The notes beneath the pieces were generated by a model, which was not told the origin of the DNA, made no database searches, and saw nothing but the letters and a program-made list of their open reading frames with translations. The position numbers and the translations under genes were made by a program. From Macrostomum hystrix (taxonomy: Eukaryota > Platyhelminthes > Macrostomidae): DNA of 64,000 bases. Location: NCBI GenBank assembly GCA_950097015.1, contig CATNEN010000001.1, positions 5,255,001 through 5,319,000 on the forward strand, written 5' to 3'. Below, one piece after another: positions 19,566 to 30,932 of the stretch. Position 1 is the first letter of the stretch. The number at the start of each line of letters is the position of its first letter.

Positions 19566-20650
19566 CACTCTACTCTACTCTACTCTACTTTACTCTACTC
19601 TACTCTACTCTACTCTACTCTACTCTACTCTAATCTACTCTACTCTACTCTACTCTACTCTACTCTACTCTACTCTAATCTACTCTACTCTACTCTACTC
19701 TACTCTACTCTACTCTAATCTACTCTACTCTACTCTATTCTAATCTACTCTATTCTAATCTACTCTACTCTACTCTACTCTACTCTACTCTACTCTACTC
19801 TACTCTACTATACTCTACTCTACTCTACTCTACTCTACTCTACTCTACTCTAATCTACTCTACTCTAATCTACTCTACTCTACTCTACTCTACTCTAATC
19901 TACTCTACTCTACTCTATTCTAATCTACTCTATTCTAATCTACTCTACTCTACTCTACTCTACTCTACTCTACTCTACTCTACTCTACTCTAATCTACTC
20001 TACTCTAATCTACTCTACTCTATTCTAATCTACTCTACTCTACTCTATTCTACTCTACTCTACTCTACTCTACTCTACTCTACTCTACTCTACTCTACTC
20101 TACTCTACTCTACTCTACTCTACTCTAATCTACTCTACTCTAATCTACTCTACTCTAATCTACTCTACTCTACTCTACTCTACTCTACTCTACTCTAATC
20201 TACTCTACTCTACTCTATTCTAATCTACTCTATTCTAATCTACTCTACTCTACTCTACTCTACTCTACTCTACTCTACTCTACTCTACTCTACTATACTC
20301 TACTCTACTATACTCTACTCTACTCTACTCTACTCTACTCTACTCTACTCTAATCTACTCTACTCTAATCTACTCTACTCTACTCTACTCTACTCTAATC
20401 TACTCTACTCTACTCTACTCTACTCTAATCTACTCTACTCTACTCTATTCTAATCTACTCTATTCTAATCTACTCTACTCTACTCTACTCTACTCTACTC
20501 TACTCTACTCTACTCTACTATACTCTACTCTACTCTACTCTACTCTACTCTACTCTACTCTAATCTACTCTACTCTACTCTACTCTACTCTACTCTACTC
20601 TACTCTACTCTACTCTACTCTAATCTACTCTACTCTACTCTATTCTACTG
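19566..20650. repeat. CTCTA pentanucleotide satellite, about 1.1 kb
   Basis: Tandem array of CTCTA with interspersed CTAAT, CTATT and CTATA variants arranged in longer recurring blocks. It creates an artificial Leu-Tyr-Ser-Thr reading frame that should not be read as a protein. Confidence 0.97.
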
Positions 20651-20707
20651 TACCCTATAAAGGACGTTGAAAATTCCTTCAGTTCCTTTTCATAAAAACT
20701 AAACTTT

Positions 20708-21060
20708 TTATGTGTAGTAAAATTCATAGGCTTCGATTTCACAGATAGTAACAGGCATCTTCGGATTAAGATTGAGAACCGTTATCCTCTGCCCGTAGCC
20801 CTGGCACATGAAGCTAGACTCGGAGAAAGGCTTCGAGTGGCTCAGTCTGTTGCATTCCACATCGTCCAGTAGAATGCTGAAATTGCTGAGTCTCTCGCTA
20901 CAGCAATCCAAACGATTGAAGATGGTCACGTAGGTAACCGTGGACAGCTTCAGAAGCGTGCCTTGCCACCAAGAACTATATTCGCTTGTTGCCGTGTGGT
21001 AGCAAATACTGCCTCCGGTTATCTAGTACTGGCTTCTATTTCCATCGATTGCATTCCAGA
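20708..21060 (-). pseudogene. F-type lectin domain, broken and intronless copy
   Basis: The frame reads AIDGNRSQY, then an in-frame TAG (21023-21025), then ITGGSICYHT, SSWWQGTLL, NRLDCCSERLSNF and a normal end CEIEAY. RLDCCSER fits the fucose-binding RxDx4R signature. It matches exons 2 and 3 of the lectin gene at 23068 but lacks the intron that splits that gene after the CQ residues. It also lacks the N-terminal domain. The stop falls inside a well-conserved stretch, so I read it as a dead copy, perhaps from reverse transcription. An alternative is a real last exon beginning just after that TAG. Confidence 0.65.
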
Positions 21061-21194
21061 ATTCAAGTTTCTAATTTTTTGTGCTCTGAATACAATTTGA
21101 AACTTGAAGCAATCGGCGACTTAAAATGACGGAACGAAAATAAAAATGGATTAATTTAACTCTTTAAAGGTAGAAGGACCACGAGGTTCAAATA

Positions 21195-21330
21195 CCCGCT
21201 GACTACTTTACGATCGCTACCAAACCAATTGACAGATTTTTGTGAATACGGATCGACATTTCCCGCTTTATTGATGAACTAACTTTCAAAGCCGTCTGAC
21301 GTCAGCATCGTCGAAATATCCAGATTGTCA
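21195..21330 (+). repeat. Dispersed repeat (CCAAACCGAATGACCGA family)
   Basis: Shares blocks such as ATTAACTTTCAAAGC-type sequence, GACGTCA and TCGTCGA.ATATCC with the copy at 34143-34330. A fragment in reverse orientation lies at about 31165-31225. Possibly an old MITE or SINE relic; ends not found. Confidence 0.45.
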
Positions 21331-21817
21331 GCGCCAGGTATTGACTTCAGAGCTACCGGAGCCGAACTGCTATAAATGCCAATTAGCTCGAACTGTTATC
21401 CATCAGGACAACTGCACTTGTGACCGCTATGCATAGGATAGCTACTGCTAGCTACAACACAGACTACTAAAAACTGTTAGTCTGAGTTTTTTATTAGTCA
21501 CTGTTTATCTCTTAGTCTCGTCTCGTAGATAGTCTCGTCTACGAGAATATACCATAGGCTATAGACAGTTATTTGCTAAAAGCAAGATCATTGTATCACT
21601 ATTTGACGATCATTATTTGTAGTTTTTATGCGTTACAATTCATTGTTTGTTTGCTATTCGGCATTGAACCTAGATGAGAAGAGGTATGAATACACTCTAC
21701 CATAGACATCAAAGTTTTCTTCAAGTTTTCTTCACACCCCCTGCTACGAGCGTCTCACTTTTCTATGCCACAGACAGTTCATACGATTTGATCGTCCAAT
21801 AGCGATACAATGAAAAG

Positions 21818-21878
21818 AAACAGCGGCCCCAGTGCGTGACAACGATTGTTTTGTTGTCACGCACTGGGGCCGCTGTTT
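21818..21878. repeat. Perfect 26-bp-arm hairpin
   Basis: Arms at 21818-21843 and 21853-21878 are exact reverse complements (core CAGCGGCCCCAGTGCGTGAC) around a 9-base loop. Weaker complementarity continues outward to about 21808 and 21890. It is GC-rich, in an AT-rich setting. It could be a recent MITE or a structured RNA; no promoter evidence. Confidence 0.75.
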
Positions 21879-22111
21879 ATTTACTCATTGTTTGGTCAGA
21901 ACGAGAATAAGTAATATATAATTTATTGCATACTCGTATATTTCTTGCTCGCATGGTCCAAGGGTAAACTCACGACGGAACGCGAAAATCGGCTTCACGT
22001 TGTACCACTGCATTGACATTCTATGCGTACTAAATTTTCTCTGACTTTAAATGTATTTTTTATTTCAATCCAACTTATTTCAATTCAGATGCTCTAAAAG
22101 GTTTTCCACTG

Positions 22112-22375
22112 ATGAGTTTCTCTGCACTACTGTTTTCGTTTGATGACTTTGCACTCATACGTTTTTTCGTACAACCGACTAACGCGTTGAAAGAGACAAT
22201 GGAACAAATTATCAGGCGGGTTCTGTTGCACGAATTTCCGCGTCGAGCTTACGCAGATGCCATCAAAGCGCTTCTCACGCGATGGACTAAGTGCTGCGAG
22301 CTAAGGGGGGACTTCGTCGAAAAGTCGTCAGTCGACGGCGATGGCGATGCTGCGGACCGATTCCGCTGGCCTTGA
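22112..22375 (+). pseudogene. Fragment of a Tc1/mariner-type transposase
   Basis: An 87-codon open frame contains RRVLLHEFPRR, LLTRWTKCCELRGDFVEK. The pattern RW-x-K-C-x-x-L-x-G-D-F-x-E-K resembles the C-terminal end of mariner transposases. The catalytic DDE/D region is absent upstream, so this is a relic. Family assignment rests on this short motif. Confidence 0.5.
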
Positions 22376-23067
22376 CTTGGTGTAACTCTACTCCTTACCC
22401 TTTGTTCTAATTTTGGCCATAACTTTTTAATGAATTGACATTTTTACTTGAATAAAAAAGCGTTAGAACTGCTGGATATTTATTTATCAGTGACGTGAGT
22501 TTCAATAAACTATGTTTCACTAGTTTGCCTGTGCATTGATTTTCCCGCTATTTTTGGGACAACCTACGTATATTTTAATAACGCTACAAAAGCCATTCGC
22601 TCTGTGCTGTGAAATACTATTACAAGATCTATTATCGAAAATCTCTAGACGAAAAATATTCGTCTAGAAATATCTGTATGATAAACAAAAAAATGTATAC
22701 TAAAAAACAAGCCGGTGCATTGCACGAGATAGTCATTGTGCTGCTTATAAATTAGTCAGCACTAGTGGCAGTTCTATTAATTTTGCTAACACAGCTGCTC
22801 ACTAGAACGTCGCTGCACGGTCAAATTAATTAGCGTAATTGCCATTATTCAGTGCCAATTAACTTTCCAGCAATTCAAATTAGCCCCTTTGTTACTACGC
22901 AGTCGGAAGCGACTTGACGATGCGATCTGGACTATAATTCCAAAGCCTAATCATCATCATTTGTTTCCTAGATGGGATCTTCTACCTGGCTGGGTCTTCT
23001 ATTTAAAGTTTTCCCAACTCACAAATTGTCCAAACAGCATCGCATTGTAGAATCAAAGAGCATAAGA

Positions 23068-24533
23068 ATGCGCGTTCAGTTTCAGTACTCATATCATCAC
23101 GTTCTCATCACATTAGCGGCCTGCACCATCTTTATCGGGTGCAAGGCAGGCGATTGCGTCAGCAAGCGGAGATTTGTCTTGGCTAACGGCACTCGATCAA
23201 CTGTGCCTGTACCTTTTGAAACTGTCCCGTTTGTTAACAACCTGCCGCATTGTTCATTGATGTGCCGACTCAAGCAGGCCGAGTGCTTCGGGTTCTATTG
23301 GCTAGCTGATTATTCTGTGTGCCGGCTGTTTAATGCTTCCGCATATTTTGCCCGGCAACCGTGGATTAGCAGCTCAGTGCTGACGAACATCTACACAGGT
23401 GTCTTCAGTGGTCCAGGTACAATGTGGCTTTTGCTTTGCTCTCTATAGAAATTTTTATCCCTGCCTCATCTCTCCCTGTCTCATCCCTCCCTGCCTTATC
23501 TCTCCCTGTCTCATCCCTCCCTGTCTCATCTCTCCCGCATCTCATATCTGCCCCTTTTTATCCCATCCGTGTTTGATTACTCCTGCCAAACACGAGCACA
23601 AATTTCCAAACATGGTGATATTATTCCCTCGCAAAAACGTCGTCAAGAGATACGTAAAAAAGATATTATTGATAGCAGTAAAATAAATTTTAAGTCGATT
23701 TCTTTATCGTCAGTAACAACATAAAAGTGGAACATTTAAAACGATCGACTGCATTAAATTCAAAACAGAAGCTGAGAGCCAGCTAAAAATCTCGAGCTGT
23801 TCGCAAAGTTCAACTTTCACCAATGCGTCGTGCTCACTGGCTATCGATGGCAACCTGAGCCAGAACTTCTCAGCTGGCTCGTGTGCTCTAACTGCTAATT
23901 ACGGAGGCGACTGGTGGGAGGGCCATCTAGGCCAGGTGTCTCAAGTCACGCTGCTTCAAATTCTAAACCGTCAGGATTGTTGCGCGGATAGGTTGAACAA
24001 TTTCACAGTGCTGGTTGACGACGTCGAGTGCACCAAAGTAGACCGCATCAATTCGTTTTCGTCCATGATTCTTAATTGCCAGGTGAATTCAGCATAATTA
24101 ATGTGCTTTTTATGTTATTTTATGCTTTATTATGTCAAAGCACGCACTGAAAAATACGTTAGCTCAGATCACTGGCAGTTTATGAGCAGTTCTGCTCTAA
24201 ATGAGCAGTTCGTGGTTGCACTGAATAAATAATTGATTTCCATAGAATTAAGCCTCTAAAATCTAAATTAAGTTCGGATTTTACCGGCAAGCCTGAAAGT
24301 TGGGCTGCGGATACGATGTCTGATTAGTAAATCAAACTTTATGATAAGTTATGCATACACAGGATTCTGTGATATTAAACCAACACAATCCTTATCGTTG
24401 CAATCTTTGAAAGAAGTCGTATAAGCCCTACAAAAATTCTCAGGCCATCGGCAGTCGCTTGCGATTCATCAGCCGAAGGTCGGAACCGTTCAGCCTGTGT
24501 GAGTTTATCGCTTATGGAAACACTTTTGTTTAA
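23068..24533 (+). CDS. Secreted PAN-like/F-type lectin protein, 3 exons
   Basis: Exons 23068-23416, 23769-24082 and 24444-24533 join in frame (753 nt, 250 residues). The start at 23068 is preferred over 22972 because it gives a clean signal peptide ending near GCKAGDC. Exon 1 encodes a Cys-containing domain reminiscent of PAN/apple modules (HCSLMCRLKQAECFGFYW). Exons 2 and 3 encode an F-type (fucolectin) domain: SLAIDGNLSQ, DWWEGHLGQ, LNRQDCCADRLNNF and the terminal LCEFIAYG. RQDCCADR keeps the RxDx4R fucose/calcium signature. The usual CxHT position reads CALT, so a histidine expected in the sugar pocket seems lost. Such proteins often act in innate recognition; here that is inference. A decayed copy lies at 20708 on the other strand. 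Confidence 0.82.
23455..23560 (-). repeat. Decayed 16-bp minisatellite in lectin intron 1
   Basis: About six imperfect copies of the TCTCCCTGTCTCATC-type unit lie just inside intron 1. They are related to the array carried by the hAT element at 30346 but much more diverged, and no hAT ends are seen. Confidence 0.6.
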
Positions 24534-25310
24534 ACGCTTTTCCAATGGTACACCTTTACGGCCGAAATTACTTTGACACTATATTTAATTGCTTAAAATA
24601 TTATTCGAGAATATTTGGAACCTGTATATTCGTAGATGATCGTAAATGCAAACCCTTAGGAAGCTTACTTGACTGGTGAATATCAGGTACCTGTTGTAGT
24701 CTTGAGTGTGTTCATTTCATCTACGGCGCCCACAAAAGTGTAATCTTAACTTAATAAGTGTAAATTTAATTTTCTCTGTAAATTTCAATATTTCATTTTT
24801 GTTTTAATGCTTTTTTCAAATTTCAAATATTTTATTTACCTAAAAGTAATCTTAAGCATGCTACTGTTTTTCTATCGCCTTTTTTAAATCGAATTGTTCA
24901 GCCTTGTTACCAACATCAAATAAACAAAAAAAATCAGCACCCAATCGGCGTGCGCATTTCAATAATAATAATAATAATGGTAATCAAGAAAATCAGAAAA
25001 AATTGTGAACAACAGAAAGCATGGAACGTTAAAGTGAGAGAGTAACTCCAGTTTTTTTACTCAAAAAGCTTTGAATATTTACAATGAAGGAGGAAAATCG
25101 TAGGCAATTTTTCGCAATGCTTTCGTCTATGCTGACTACCTTTTGTTGTAATGCAGTCACAGATATTGTTGACGTTTATAATATTGTTGACCTATTGATA
25201 CTGACCAGCTGTGTCTTCTAACTTTGTAAATCAGGTTCAGTTTACGTTGATAATTTTTTACATAACAAAAATGGCTACGATGAAGTTCCGTTTAGACTTG
25301 GTTATCGATC
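24534..25310. other. AT-rich intergenic DNA
   Basis: 3' flank of the lectin gene. Apart from a short AAT microsatellite near 24960 nothing is recognisable. Confidence 0.5.
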
Positions 25311-25655
25311 CGGGAATGAGTCGCAGAGCGGTCTAACGCGTTTGCCTCTCACACCAAGGTCCCTGAGCTCGATTCTGCGGCGAGGCCACATTCATTTGGG
25401 GCGCAGCCGCAGAGAGAAGGCTTGGGGGCCAAGGCATAGTGAAAGTGTATACACTGCCTGACAATGAGAAAGTCAGGGCAGATGTACACCGCTGTGTGAG
25501 TGTCTGCCTGTGTATTGAATCTGTGTGCGTGTGTTATCAAGAGTCAGCAAAACGTGCAGCGGGTCTCCTTGCCTCCTTGTTTGACGCGGGTCTACTGTCA
25601 ACAAATGATGTGCCATTCCCCGCAGCGCTTCTGCTATTATTATTATTAATAGATT
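25311..25655 (+). repeat. tRNA-derived SINE copy (family 1), near full length
   Basis: The 5' head contains a B-box-like GAGCTCGATTCTG after GCAGAGCGGTCTAACG (A-box-like). The body contains GGCAGATGTACAC, and the 3' end is GATGTGCCATTCCCCGCAGCG followed by ATT repeats. Related copies lie at 12920 (-), 27636 (+) and 34978 (-). It lies just beyond the 3' end of the first bestrophin gene. Confidence 0.75.
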
Positions 25656-25731
25656 GACTGTCAATTATGTGACGCATGTTAGTGAGATTTAAAAATAATT
25701 ATTTAACTCGTGCTGGCAGTTCTATTTGCAT

Positions 25732-28700
25732 TCAAACAATGATTTCAGTTAGAGAATTATGAGACCATCTGGCACTGCCTGGAATTATCTCCAGTTCACA
25801 ATCGTCTCTAGTTATTCCGGTTCGCGCAATTGTTAACTCGATTTGCGTTCGCTGTAGATAATTTCTGAAACTGTCTCCCTGGCAACCATCCTGCTTGGTG
25901 GCCCAACTGAGGCTGCCTGAGACGATGGACTCTGGATAGGCCGTGTAGGATGAGAAAGCGGCTCGGGCCGAAATCTGGATAACAAATTGTCGAATAGTTG
26001 TTGTCATACTACTTGTCTAAGTAGTTAATCATCAGTTGTAAAATTATTGCCAGACAGTGGAACAGGCACAGCCGCAGCTACTGTTCGGCGCTTTCTATCG
26101 CTGCGTACAGTCCGTGGACTGAAGGCTACATCCACCAGAATTTCCCCAACGAATTCAGTATCTTGTAACCATTTTACAACGGGGTGATCGGAATAGTAGG
26201 TATTAAATATCCTGCTCTAGGTTATAAACCTAAACGTCGTAATAAAGCCTTCGTCTTTTTATTGCTAGAAAGAATGACTCTTATGATAAATATCATTCCT
26301 GAAATCACAATTCCTCTGAATTCATTTCATTTGGATCTATAATTAAGTGGATGACCAGCATCAACTTGGAAAATTAATGTGTGCAATAGATCGACTAAAA
26401 ATACTTTTGATACGACGCAATTACCATTACTAATTATTAATTCTAAGAAATCAATAAAGTCATACCATACCTGTAAGTTGTACTCTAGAATGTCCAAAAT
26501 CTGGAAGTCTTCATCGTCGTTACCAAACGGATTAATTAGGCACATGGCCACCTTCATCCAGCCCATTAGAAAGAGGAACTGAAATGAGAAGGAAGACGTG
26601 AAAATCTTAAAATGTATATTCGTAGGTATATATCTATATTAATTATGAATCATACTACGCAACTCACCCGAAATATGCCAAAGACAGGCACGAATAGGTC
26701 TATCCGTCTGTCCAACACATAAACCTGGCCCTGATGATCCGCTGAGCCGACGTACTCCATGATGTGAATTGGTGCAATGGTGCGATTCAGTTTCAGTGAC
26801 AAAGCAGTGGCTGTTGCTTTGGCGTCAATAAACTGCTGGCTGAACAATTGCAGCAGGAAGTAGCTGTACACGGCAATGATTACCACCTGGATTGATAATT
26901 GAATATATAAGGTCTTAACGATAGAAAATGACACTTAACCTTCTCTGTGCATGCTCTGTCCATGGACTTTTTGCTTTATTTACCTGCGTATAGACCAGCG
27001 GTATGAGGACGTTGGTATAGTTGATGAGATTTTGAACTTTTTTACGACACTGCTCAACCTCTTGCATTAAAATTGCCATCGTTCTACAAAAGAGACGTTT
27101 GAAGGAATGAGTTGATAATGAAAAGTCACTCCCATGAACAAATTATGTACCTCATATCGCAGTAGCCATTCAGCATGGCCTGCTTGCATATACGCGTAGC
27201 CCACTGCATTGGCAGCCAGTACTCTGGACAATAGGCTCGCCCATACTTGGCGCAGTACTGCTGCTCAGTCTCAATCATGGCTTCAACTTCGGCCTCGGTG
27301 GCCAGCTTGCCAAAGTGCATTCGAACTTCGCTGCAGGAATTGATGCTGGTCAAGTAGGTACCAATGGGCATTGGCTGGCCGCGTGCTTTCTGAAATTAGA
27401 GGAGATTACGTACGTACGCGTGTTACTCACTAAGCTCATGAATCGGAACATATAAAGATGGAGACATGCGACAGGCGACCCGCAGCCGGCGAGGAGATAA
27501 TGCCACGCATTAAACTGAAGTAAGAGTGTACATTGCCTGACGATGAGAAAGCCAGTGCAGATGTACACGCACATTTCCATCCAGGTCAAATGTTGCCAAA
27601 TGAGGCGCCATTCCAAGCTTGGGGGCTTGCTTGCGGGTGAGTGGCAGAGCATTTGCAGAGCGTTTGCCTCTCGCGCCAATTTTCTTAAGCTCGATTCCGC
27701 GGCGAGGCCACCACATTCATTTGGGGCGCAGCCGCGGAGAGAAGGCTTTGGGGCTTGTCGTGCAAATGGCCCTTGTGGGCCAACCTTTAAGTACAGTGAG
27801 AGTGTACACTGCCTGAGGATGAGAAAGTCCGGGCAGATGTACACATGTGTGTGTGCCTGCGTACGGTATCTGTGTGCGTGTGAGCTCAAGAGTCGACGGA
27901 ATGGGCAGAATGGCCTCCTCGCTGGTAATCACCAAATCATAAAGCATCACTAAATGATGTGCCATTGCCCGCAGCCCTCCTGCAATTATTATAATATTTA
28001 TTATAATATTTATTATTATTCATCACGCTTCAATTTGGTGCACTTAGACGTGTCGACTAGAAAGATGGAGTACTCTTACAGGCCAGAGCTTCCATACGGC
28101 GAGCGCACCGCGTCGACCAACTTTGCCTTCGCTGAAGTATTTCTCCAGCTTGCGACAGATCTGGCTGAGACCCAGGATCCAGCCAAGATTTACGTAGCGC
28201 ATCAGGTTAAGGCGAATCTGACGCGCCGTCTCAGCCTCCTCCGGAGCGCCGGTGATAAATGCTTGGGCGAAGGTCGCCAGCCGATTCATCCATGGAATGC
28301 TCATGTACATTTGCCACCAGCGAGCCAGGATGCCTATCATTATTTATATGGAATGAATACAAGTGTTTTCTAGACGAAGCCTTTTCAATGTTCGAGTGAT
28401 TCTATGGCATGGTTTCTAGGGTTGTCAATGTCTTTTAGCTGAGGACCTTCTGTGGAGAGCGCCCAATATACATTTTTGCAATTGAATTCGCCGAAACTGC
28501 AAAACAATTGCCCATAGAAGCCAATGTGGTCTAAAAATAGTAAGCCCATAGACATTAAGCTAAAAGTCGAGATTGAATTCGCCAAAATTGCATTTGAATT
28601 CGCACTGGTGACGTGTCTATATGTTGCTAACATCGAGATCACACAGCAGAAGTGCTTGAAGTGGGCTAATCACACGGCAACCTACTTGAATCGCTGCCTG

Positions 28701-29486
28701 AATCATGAAGACATTTTGGCATAATTGATTGCTCTTTTCTTTGATCGTTCGGTTGACTTCATTCTACATCAGTTCACAAAATTTTTTTTCTCATCGATTG
28801 TTTCTCATTTGAAGCTTTTTTTCAAGGGGAATTCAATTGCATTTGAATCGAATTCAAATGCAATTTTGGCGAATTCAATCTTAGCCGTTTAGCATTATGT
28901 CTATGGGCTTACTATTTTTAGACCACATTGGCTTCTATAGGCGAATAGTTTTGCTGTTTCGGCGAATTCAATTGCACAAAGGTATATTTGCGGCATTAAC
29001 ATTTCGTTTATGGCCTTAAACCAGAATTAAATATAGTTTGTTACGCAAATAGCTCGTTTTGATATCTCTATGGTCCAAGCAATGTGGACAAAGTATACTT
29101 TGAGGTGTGGGGTGAAGCTTCCACATTTTTATCAGCAGTTTTAGAATTTTGAACAAGTCCTGCCTTGAGGGAGGAGTGTTTGGCAGACTTTTTATGTACA
29201 TTTTTGCGCTCTAAAACACACCTGAAACAAAGAACGCCAAGAGAAACGACAGTGGAATGTCGCGATCCTTTTCGTAGCAGAATTTCACCACACGCTCAAA
29301 GTCTCGCCTTCTCTCCGGTTCCAGAGCCAGCCTGTAGACTAGGCTGAGCACGGTGTACAGAACTATGTAGATTATCAGCTCCGCTCCAATCAGTTTGTAG
29401 ATGCTGCCTTCCCATAGACAGAGGATGCGGAATGCCGCACCGCCTTGCTGACTGTTCATGATGGCTTTCCCATAGCTGACGGACAT
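25732..29486 (-). CDS. best: Bestrophin-type chloride channel B, 7 exons
   Basis: Exons (minus order) 29486-29222, 28333-28122, 27389-27151, 27083-26984, 26886-26668, 26578-26471 and 25974-25732 sum to 1386 nt (461 residues). Bestrophins form pentameric calcium-activated anion channels. Visible landmarks are the MSVSY start, the neck segment [11 protein letters not shown] (I77, F81, F85), [32 protein letters not shown] and the calcium-clasp region [10 protein letters not shown]. The first acidic clasp position is Asn here. The exon 2 donor (GTTGGT) is weak and the least certain border. Intron phases match the neighbouring paralogue exactly. The C-terminal tail is short and ends in EIIV. Intron 1 holds a foldback element and intron 2 holds SINE copies. 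Confidence 0.9.
27410..28020 (+). repeat. SINE family 1 copies in bestrophin B intron 2
   Basis: A near-complete copy runs from about 27636 to 28020, with the B-box-like AAGCTCGATTCCGCGG, GATGTACACATG and a TTATTATT tail. A fragment at about 27410-27570 carries the same CTGACGATGAGAAAG block. The insertions lie antisense to the host gene. Confidence 0.7.
28465..28994. mobile_element. Foldback-type inverted repeat in bestrophin B intron 1
   Basis: Arms of roughly 140 bp at 28465-28602 and 28849-28994 are reverse complements at high identity (shared blocks CTAAAAATAGTAAGCCCATA and GAATTCGCCAAAATTGCATT). They surround about 245 bp of unrelated sequence. No coding potential. The CCCATAGAC motif links it to the TA-flanked MITE family. 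Confidence 0.7.
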
Positions 29487-30337
29487 GTTTTGCTGTTGTT
29501 CTGCTCAATTTGAGTAGCCCAAGGAAATTGTGCTGATGAATCTCTGCTGCCCCTTGTTCGACTGTTTTTTATATCCGCGTCATGCAGGACCCTAATCAGA
29601 CTTGCGAGATGCACCGGAGCGATAGGAGATCCTGTGACAGTCAAGATTGGTCCAGGGGTTTGCCAGGACGAATTATAGGGGCAAAGAGAATGTCAAGAGG
29701 GTTATAAGGCCGGGGGTAAGATACAACTTGCTCGTCAGTGAGTTTGCATGATATTATATATGTATATAAATAGAGAGTAGAGCTTAGAGACTCACGCATA
29801 GAGACAATGATTCTCTGCTGTCCCAGGGGTCTAGCTGTGCAGCTTCACTCGCTGCAATGTGCCTATTCTATCAGGACTGCGGATTCCCCCCAGCTCCCAT
29901 CGCCATGCAGCTACACAGATAGACAAAGACAGAAGTTAGCGCACTCATTGACGTAAAAACAATGCAAAGTTTTCAACTTGGGACAAGCGTTTTAACAGAT
30001 GAGGAATCTGCAGAGAATACTAAATAATTAATTTGAGCGAGATTTTACAAGCGGGAACTCAAATTGGAAGCGGTGCACTATCCCGTTTGCGGGGCAGTGA
30101 ATGTAAAATCCTGTAATCCTCCAATTTTTAGGTTATTGAATAAGAAAACTACATACAGAAAATGTTTCTAAAGGCTGTGTAAAGGCAGTCCATGGACTGG
30201 ACTCCGGCCGCACCCCCACCCAAATTTCCATCCCAGCTAAAATGAAATGAAGCAACTTGACTTTAGTGAGTTGATTGACCTCGGGAACTCATATTGATTT
30301 CCTAAGGTTTTGATTCGAACCTTGTCCTCTCGATTAA
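29487..30337. other. Promoter side of bestrophin B
   Basis: No gene recognised. Contains TATATATGTATATAAATAG near 29756 and an AGTCCATGGACT repeat fragment near 30187. No X-box was found here, unlike upstream of the second bestrophin gene. Confidence 0.4.
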
Positions 30338-30345
30338 CTCTAGAG

Positions 30346-30924
30346 CAGGGGTCGGCAAACTTATTAGCTGGCGGGCCAAGGAGAGAATCTAAAAGACGAC
30401 AGCGGGCCGCTTTGATTATAGAAATACGATATAAGGGAGAGATGAGACACGGGAGAGACGAGACACGGGAGAGATGAGACACGGAAGAGATGAGACACGG
30501 GAGAGATGAGACACGGGAGAGATGAGACACGGGAGAGATGAGACACGGGAGAGATGAGACACGGGAGAGATGAGACACGGGAGAGATGAGACACGGGAGA
30601 GATGAGACACGGGAGAGATGAGACACGGGAGAGATGAGACACGGGAGAGATGAGACACGGGAGAGATAAGACACGGGAGAGATGAGACACGGGAGAGATG
30701 AGACACGGGAGAGATGAGACACGGGAGAGATGAGACACGGGAGAGATGAGACACGGGAGAGATGAGACACGGGAGAGATGAGACACGGGAGAGATGAGAC
30801 ACGGGAGAGATGAGACACGGGAGCGATGAGACAGGATACTATAGGTGTTGGAAGGGGCAACGGGCCGGATTTGGGAGCTTCGAGGGCCGCATCTGGCCCG
30901 CGGGCCGGAGTTTGCCGACCCCTG
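30346..30924 (+). mobile_element. hAT non-autonomous element carrying a minisatellite
   Basis: Starts CAGGGGTCGGCAAACT and ends with the complementary GTTTGCCGACCCCTG type (one mismatch near the end). It is flanked by the perfect 8-bp duplication CTCTAGAG (30338-30345 and 30925-30932). GC-rich subterminal sequence (GGCCCGCGGGCC type) follows the ends. The interior has no transposase; about 400 bp is a 16-bp tandem array. Ends and duplication length identify the hAT superfamily, Charlie-like by terminal sequence. Confidence 0.92.
30435..30835 (+). repeat. 16-bp minisatellite inside the hAT element
   Basis: About 25 nearly identical copies of GAGATGAGACACGGGA. The high purity indicates recent expansion or homogenisation. 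Because the unit is 16 bp, all frames cycle, giving artificial Ser/Leu/Pro-rich frames on the minus strand. Confidence 0.97.
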
Positions 30925-30932
30925 CTCTAGAG

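Noticed and set aside
19528-19743. Leu-Tyr-Ser-Thr repeat frame
   Set aside because: Pure translation of the CTCTA satellite; stops and frame shifts appear as soon as variants occur.
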